Source: an uncultured Kordia sp.
GTDB lineage: Bacteria; Bacteroidota; Bacteroidia; Flavobacteriales; Flavobacteriaceae
Reading direction: 5' to 3'
NCBI RefSeq assembly: GCF_947496985.1
Contig: NZ_CANMEZ010000001.1
Coordinates: 868,001-932,000, forward strand
DNA: 64,000 bases
Shown: one piece after another, positions 60,585 through 64,000 of the stretch
How the letters are laid out: the number at the start of each line of letters is the position of its first letter
Position numbering within the stretch: position 1 is the first letter of the stretch
The notes under the pieces: model-generated
The model's database searches: none
The model's input: the letters and a program-made list of their open reading frames with translations, nothing else
Told to the model about the DNA's origin: nothing
Position numbers and translations under genes: made by a program

Positions 60585-62282
60585 ATGAGTAACATTAAAA
60601 TACATAAAAGAACTAGAGCGCAAGAATCGTCAGGAGCTATTGAACGTTTGTACATTACCATGAGACACTTATTTAATCGTGGGTTTTACAAACCAATGGG
60701 AGTTTCTGGAGAGACATTGCGTCAGGCACTACTGTTGTTACGTCCCGAAATATATGGATCTGTTGCTGAAGAAAAAGCTGAAATTAACGGGTTACTATAC
60801 GTTATTGATCGTTTGCCAATAGGAATTGAAGAATGCCGTTTTATCAACCTAACTTCAGATGAAGGCTATAAAAACTCACATTTTAAAGTCATTATTCCGC
60901 CAAAAAGAAGAAGAAACTGTTATCGTATAGACGAAGAACAGATGAATATTGAAATCACGCGTGGACGTTCCGAAATCTATGATATCTTAACGCATTTGAC
61001 GTTTTTGTTTATAGAATCGCACAAAATTTGCAATCGTGTACTTATTGGAGAAGATGGTGAAACCACACGCGATTGGGAAAAATTAGAAGCAGCTGTTTGT
61101 AAAAAGAAAAAATTAACCTTAGCAGAACGCGAAATTGCAATTACGCATACGGCAAACATTCTTGGACGAACATTTAAAGAAATATTAGACGCACATAAAA
61201 CGTTTTCTACCAAAGAAAATCCAGAACGTTTCTTAAACATCATCTATTGGTTAGGGAAACTAGCCATTAAAGAAGTGACTACAGGAGAAAAAAGAACAAT
61301 TACATTCAGTCCTGTATTGCGCGAACGTTTAGGACATCATATTCATGGTGAAGTTTGGGCAAACAACATTAAAAAAGTACTAAAAGAAAATAACTTATTA
61401 CAAAGACCTATTCATATCATTAGTGCAAACATGCATAGTGTAATGAACTCAATATTTGCACCAAAATTATTAGAAAAACAACTCAAAACAGTCAATGAAT
61501 TTGACATTTTTGAAGAGTTAAGTGCCTCTGGAAATAATGCTCTTCGAAATAAAGTAGAAAAAGAAGCGTTGAAAAAGGGAATGATTTATATAGAAGATGA
61601 ATCAGGAACCAATATCAATGTGCAAATATTTGATACGGCAAAAATTGACTTTAGTAAAACAACATACACATGTTGTGCTCCTACAGATGATGAAAAACCA
61701 GTATTATTTGTAATGGATTATGCGTTTGGAGAACAAGCGTATGAAACCATTGATGAATTTTTAAAGCCATACATAAACGGTAATAAAAATCATAAGGAGT
61801 ATTTAAATGTTGCCTCTATCTCTATTATGGGGAAAGCAGGTATATTAGAAGGAGGAAAAGGAGACATTATGATTCCGTCTGCACATATATTTGAAGGAAC
61901 AGCAGATAACTACCCTTTTAAAAACGAATTACAAAAAGAAGACCTAGAAGGTCATGGACTGGAAGTATTTGAAGGTTCAATGATAACCGTTTTAGGGACT
62001 TCATTACAAAACAAAGACATTTTAAAATTCTTTCACGATTCTACCTGGAATGTTATTGGATTAGAAATGGAAGGAGCACATTATCAAAAAGCAATTCAAT
62101 CTGCTTCAAAAATTAGAAGTAGTATCAACGAAGATGTAAAAGTTAGATATGCATATTACGCTTCTGATAACCCGCTAGAAACTGGGAGTACATTAGCTTC
62201 TGGAGGATTAGGGACAACAGGTGTAAAGCCAACATATTTAATTACAAGAAAAATTTTAGAACAACTATTTAACAACAAATAA
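60585..62282 (+). CDS. DUF6909-like protein with nucleoside-phosphorylase-like C-terminus
   Basis: Protein of 565 residues from the ATG at 60585 (MSNIKIHKRTRAQESSG); nine upstream codons would run into the putative -7 element. The N-terminal half (KIHKRTRAQESSGAIERLYI, TMRHLFNRGFYKPMGVSGET) and the whole length match a Bacteroidota family I know as DUF6909. The C-terminal 200 residues contain SISIMGKAGILEGGKGDIMI and NVIGLEMEGAHYQKAIQSAS, the latter the M-E-G motif of nucleoside phosphorylases, so it may bind a nucleoside or ribose phosphate. Activity is not established. A polysaccharide gene starts 7 bases later. Confidence 0.8.
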   Translation: MSNIKIHKRTRAQESSGAIERLYITMRHLFNRGFYKPMGVSGETLRQALLLLRPEIYGSVAEEKAEINGLLYVIDRLPIGIEECRFINLTSDEGYKNSHFKVIIPPKRRRNCYRIDEEQMNIEITRGRSEIYDILTHLTFLFIESHKICNRVLIGEDGETTRDWEKLEAAVCKKKKLTLAEREIAITHTANILGRTFKEILDAHKTFSTKENPERFLNIIYWLGKLAIKEVTTGEKRTITFSPVLRERLGHHIHGEVWANNIKKVLKENNLLQRPIHIISANMHSVMNSIFAPKLLEKQLKTVNEFDIFEELSASGNNALRNKVEKEALKKGMIYIEDESGTNINVQIFDTAKIDFSKTTYTCCAPTDDEKPVLFVMDYAFGEQAYETIDEFLKPYINGNKNHKEYLNVASISIMGKAGILEGGKGDIMIPSAHIFEGTADNYPFKNELQKEDLEGHGLEVFEGSMITVLGTSLQNKDILKFFHDSTWNVIGLEMEGAHYQKAIQSASKIRSSINEDVKVRYAYYASDNPLETGSTLASGGLGTTGVKPTYLITRKILEQLFNNK

Positions 62283-62289
62283 AAAGGAA

Positions 62290-63369
62290 ATGAGCGAGAA
62301 TGTTCAAAACAACCCTGAAACGTCCCCCAAATCTCATAACGAAGTAGATTTAGGAGAGTTATTTAGAATGATTGGAAATGCCATTAATAAGCTTTTCAGG
62401 TTTATAAGAAATATACTTCTAATAGTATTTGACCTTATCATTAAGGTTTTAATAATAATTAGAATTCATATCATAAAATTTACAATCGCAGGAGTTTTAA
62501 GTCTTGTTATCGGATGGTTTATAGATTCTAAAAAACCTCCAATATATTCATCTAGTATGGTTGTTAACACCAACTATGGAAGTTCAAGACAATTTTACTC
62601 AAATATCCGTTACTATAATAACTTGGCTGAGGATGGTAAATCTGAAACATTAGCTAAGATTTTTGGTATTGATGAAGATGAAGCCAAAACATTAGCGGGG
62701 TTTTATATTGAGCCCAGTGTTACTGAAAATGATATATTAAAGTCGTACAATGAGTTTATGGTGCAGGCAGATACTGCTATTGTTAAAGATCAAATTGACT
62801 TTGAAAAATATAAAAGAAGTATTGACCCTTTAGATTACAAATCACACAAAGTAATCATTGCATCTCTTCAGCAGGACATCTTTAGAGAATTACAAGATAG
62901 TTTAATTACTCATAATGTTGAAAACGAATACGTTAGAAGGTTTAAGGATATCCGATTACGTAATATTGATGCGGAAGAAAAAATGTTAGAAAAACGAATG
63001 GTGATAGTAGATACACTTCGTAATGTATACAACAAATCCATTCTCAGTGAATCGCAAAAAACGAGTTCTTCTCAGACAAACATCCAATTGTCTTCGAGCA
63101 CTGTAAAAACAAATGAAATTGAACTTTTTGATTTAGATGAGAAAATCTCTCAAAAAATACTTGAATTAAAAGAGAAAAAAGAATTTGGAGTAAATACTGT
63201 GGAAGTGTTAAATGACTTTACGCCAGGATCTGAAGTCAAAAGATTTTTCGATAGGTTTATTTTCAAAGTGCCAGCAATCATATTAACATTACTATTACTA
63301 TTTATATTAGTAAGAGAGCTAAATAGATATTTAAATACTTACGAAGAAAAGAAACGATTAAATGTCTAA
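62290..63369 (+). CDS. Wzz-like chain-length/polysaccharide co-polymerase membrane protein
   Basis: Protein of 359 residues. A hydrophobic N-terminal block (about residues 33-78, FRFIRNILLIVFDLIIKVLI then IAGVLSLVIGWFI) and a C-terminal membrane helix (about 328-348, VPAIILTLLLLFILV) flank a large extracytoplasmic helical domain, the topology of Wzz-type co-polymerases, here with a Bacteroidota-type short sequence (PPIYSSSMVVNTNYGSS resembles the start of the Wzz domain). It should set the length of a surface polysaccharide. The rfbB start codon overlaps its stop by 8 bases. Confidence 0.78.
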   Translation: MSENVQNNPETSPKSHNEVDLGELFRMIGNAINKLFRFIRNILLIVFDLIIKVLIIIRIHIIKFTIAGVLSLVIGWFIDSKKPPIYSSSMVVNTNYGSSRQFYSNIRYYNNLAEDGKSETLAKIFGIDEDEAKTLAGFYIEPSVTENDILKSYNEFMVQADTAIVKDQIDFEKYKRSIDPLDYKSHKVIIASLQQDIFRELQDSLITHNVENEYVRRFKDIRLRNIDAEEKMLEKRMVIVDTLRNVYNKSILSESQKTSSSQTNIQLSSSTVKTNEIELFDLDEKISQKILELKEKKEFGVNTVEVLNDFTPGSEVKRFFDRFIFKVPAIILTLLLLFILVRELNRYLNTYEEKKRLNV

Positions 63370-64000
63370 AAACTTTGTACTCATAACAGGAGGAGCAGGT
63401 TTTATAGGTTCCAACTATATTCCATATTTTTTGGAAGAATATCAAGATACGGTAGTTGTAAATCTTGATAAACTCACATATGCGGGAAATGTGGCAAACC
63501 TTTCAGAAGTACATAATAATGCAAATTACATATTTGTAGAAGGTGATATTTGTGATAGAAAATTAATAGAAGAATTGTTTGAGAAATACAATTTCAAAGG
63601 AGTCATTCACTTTGCAGCAGAATCGCATGTAGATAACTCTATCAAAAACCCGGATGCATTTATTCAAACTAATATTTTTGGAACATTCAACCTACTTGAT
63701 GTCGCTAAAAAACATTGGATGGATGGGCCAAATCAAATAAAAGTAGGGTGCGAAAATTGCCGATTCCATCACATATCAACAGATGAGGTTTATGGAACTT
63801 TAGGAGAAACGGGCTTATTTACAGAAAGCACTTCGTATGCACCAAATAGCCCATACAGTGCTTCTAAAGCATCATCTGATTTTATTGTACGTAGTTATTT
63901 CCATACGTATGGAATGAATGTGGTAACAACAAACTGTTCTAATAATTACGGACCAAAACAACATGATGAAAAATTGATTCCAACCATCATCCGAAAAGCA
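63362..64000 (+). CDS. rfbB: dTDP-glucose 4,6-dehydratase, cut off by window edge
   Basis: The first 213 residues of an extended SDR enzyme making dTDP-4-keto-6-deoxy-D-glucose for rhamnose and related sugars. The NAD motif TGGAGFIGS is at residues 9-17, NLDKLTYAGN follows, the Ser-Thr-Asp-Glu active-site block HHISTDEVYG is present, and YSASK places the catalytic Tyr 165 and Lys 169. It overlaps the Wzz-like gene by 8 bases, so the two are cotranscribed. More sugar genes probably follow to the right. Confidence 0.95.
   Translation, partial: MSKNFVLITGGAGFIGSNYIPYFLEEYQDTVVVNLDKLTYAGNVANLSEVHNNANYIFVEGDICDRKLIEELFEKYNFKGVIHFAAESHVDNSIKNPDAFIQTNIFGTFNLLDVAKKHWMDGPNQIKVGCENCRFHHISTDEVYGTLGETGLFTESTSYAPNSPYSASKASSDFIVRSYFHTYGMNVVTTNCSNNYGPKQHDEKLIPTIIRKA

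Noticed and set aside
1-64000. tRNA, rRNA, CRISPR or insertion sequence
   Set aside because: No cloverleaf-like GTTCRA-containing segments, rRNA blocks, regularly spaced repeats or transposase motifs were recognised on either strand.

Overview
The window is a chromosomal segment from a low-GC member of the Bacteroidota, most likely a marine Flavobacteriaceae (a Kordia-like genome is my guess, not shown by the sequence). The evidence is: type IX secretion (T9SS) C-terminal sorting domains on two secreted proteins, TonB receptors with N-terminal carboxypeptidase-like repeats, families largely confined to this phylum (DUF4249, DUF4837, DUF4175, DUF6909), promoter -7 elements of the TAnnTTTG type, and an apparent lack of Shine-Dalgarno sequences. 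No rRNA, tRNA, CRISPR array, insertion sequence or phage gene was found.

Layout. 0-8 kb: folB fragment, zinc-ribbon protein, glnS with an extra C-terminal domain, an unknown lipoprotein and a large T9SS-exported subtilisin. 8.5-16.5 kb (mostly minus strand): SPFH protein, small beta-barrel, OmpA lipoprotein, gltX, a T9SS cargo protein, an AlkB-type membrane hydroxylase and another barrel. 16.5-25.5 kb (plus strand): DUF4175 coiled-coil protein, ybeY, mnmG, acetyltransferase, lipoprotein, methyltransferase and an OmpH-like protein. This stretch carries three identical copies of the 16-bp palindrome TGTTCCACGTGGAACA, a textbook parS (ParB-binding) sequence, which suggests an origin-proximal centromere region.

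25.8-39 kb holds two envelope regulons. The first is a TonB receptor plus DUF4249 lipoprotein (25.8-29 kb) and an ECF sigma factor operon (31.1-34 kb) with a membrane anti-sigma candidate, a DUF4097-like exported protein and a barrel. Both have an upstream GCAACCTTT-N13-GTC(A/T)ATA motif, so the sigma factor probably controls itself and the distant receptor. The second is a FecI/FecR/FecA-like set (34.7-38.8 kb). Between them sit a minimal peptidoglycan-binding-like protein and a two-gene minus-strand unit whose first member resembles a stefin-type cystatin.

38.9-49 kb is mainly housekeeping: DNA polymerase III delta prime, DUF2652 protein, pgk, a LysM lytic transglycosylase, DUF4837 lipoprotein, a Fic protein with a small upstream partner, and tex. 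49.1-50.1 kb contains three small Cys-rich proteins with related leaders ending in GG, interpreted as RiPP (class I lanthipeptide-like) precursors without any modifying enzyme in the window. 50-58 kb (minus strand) is accessory: lipoproteins, an esterase, an alpha/beta hydrolase broken by one in-frame stop, a Crp/Fnr regulator with no normal start codon, a TlpA-type thioredoxin, a pair of LVIVD-like lipoproteins, and tatA. 58.1-64 kb (plus strand) returns to conserved genes: M23 peptidase, GH3-like protein, DUF6909 protein, then a Wzz-like chain-length protein and rfbB, which open a surface polysaccharide cluster running off the right edge.
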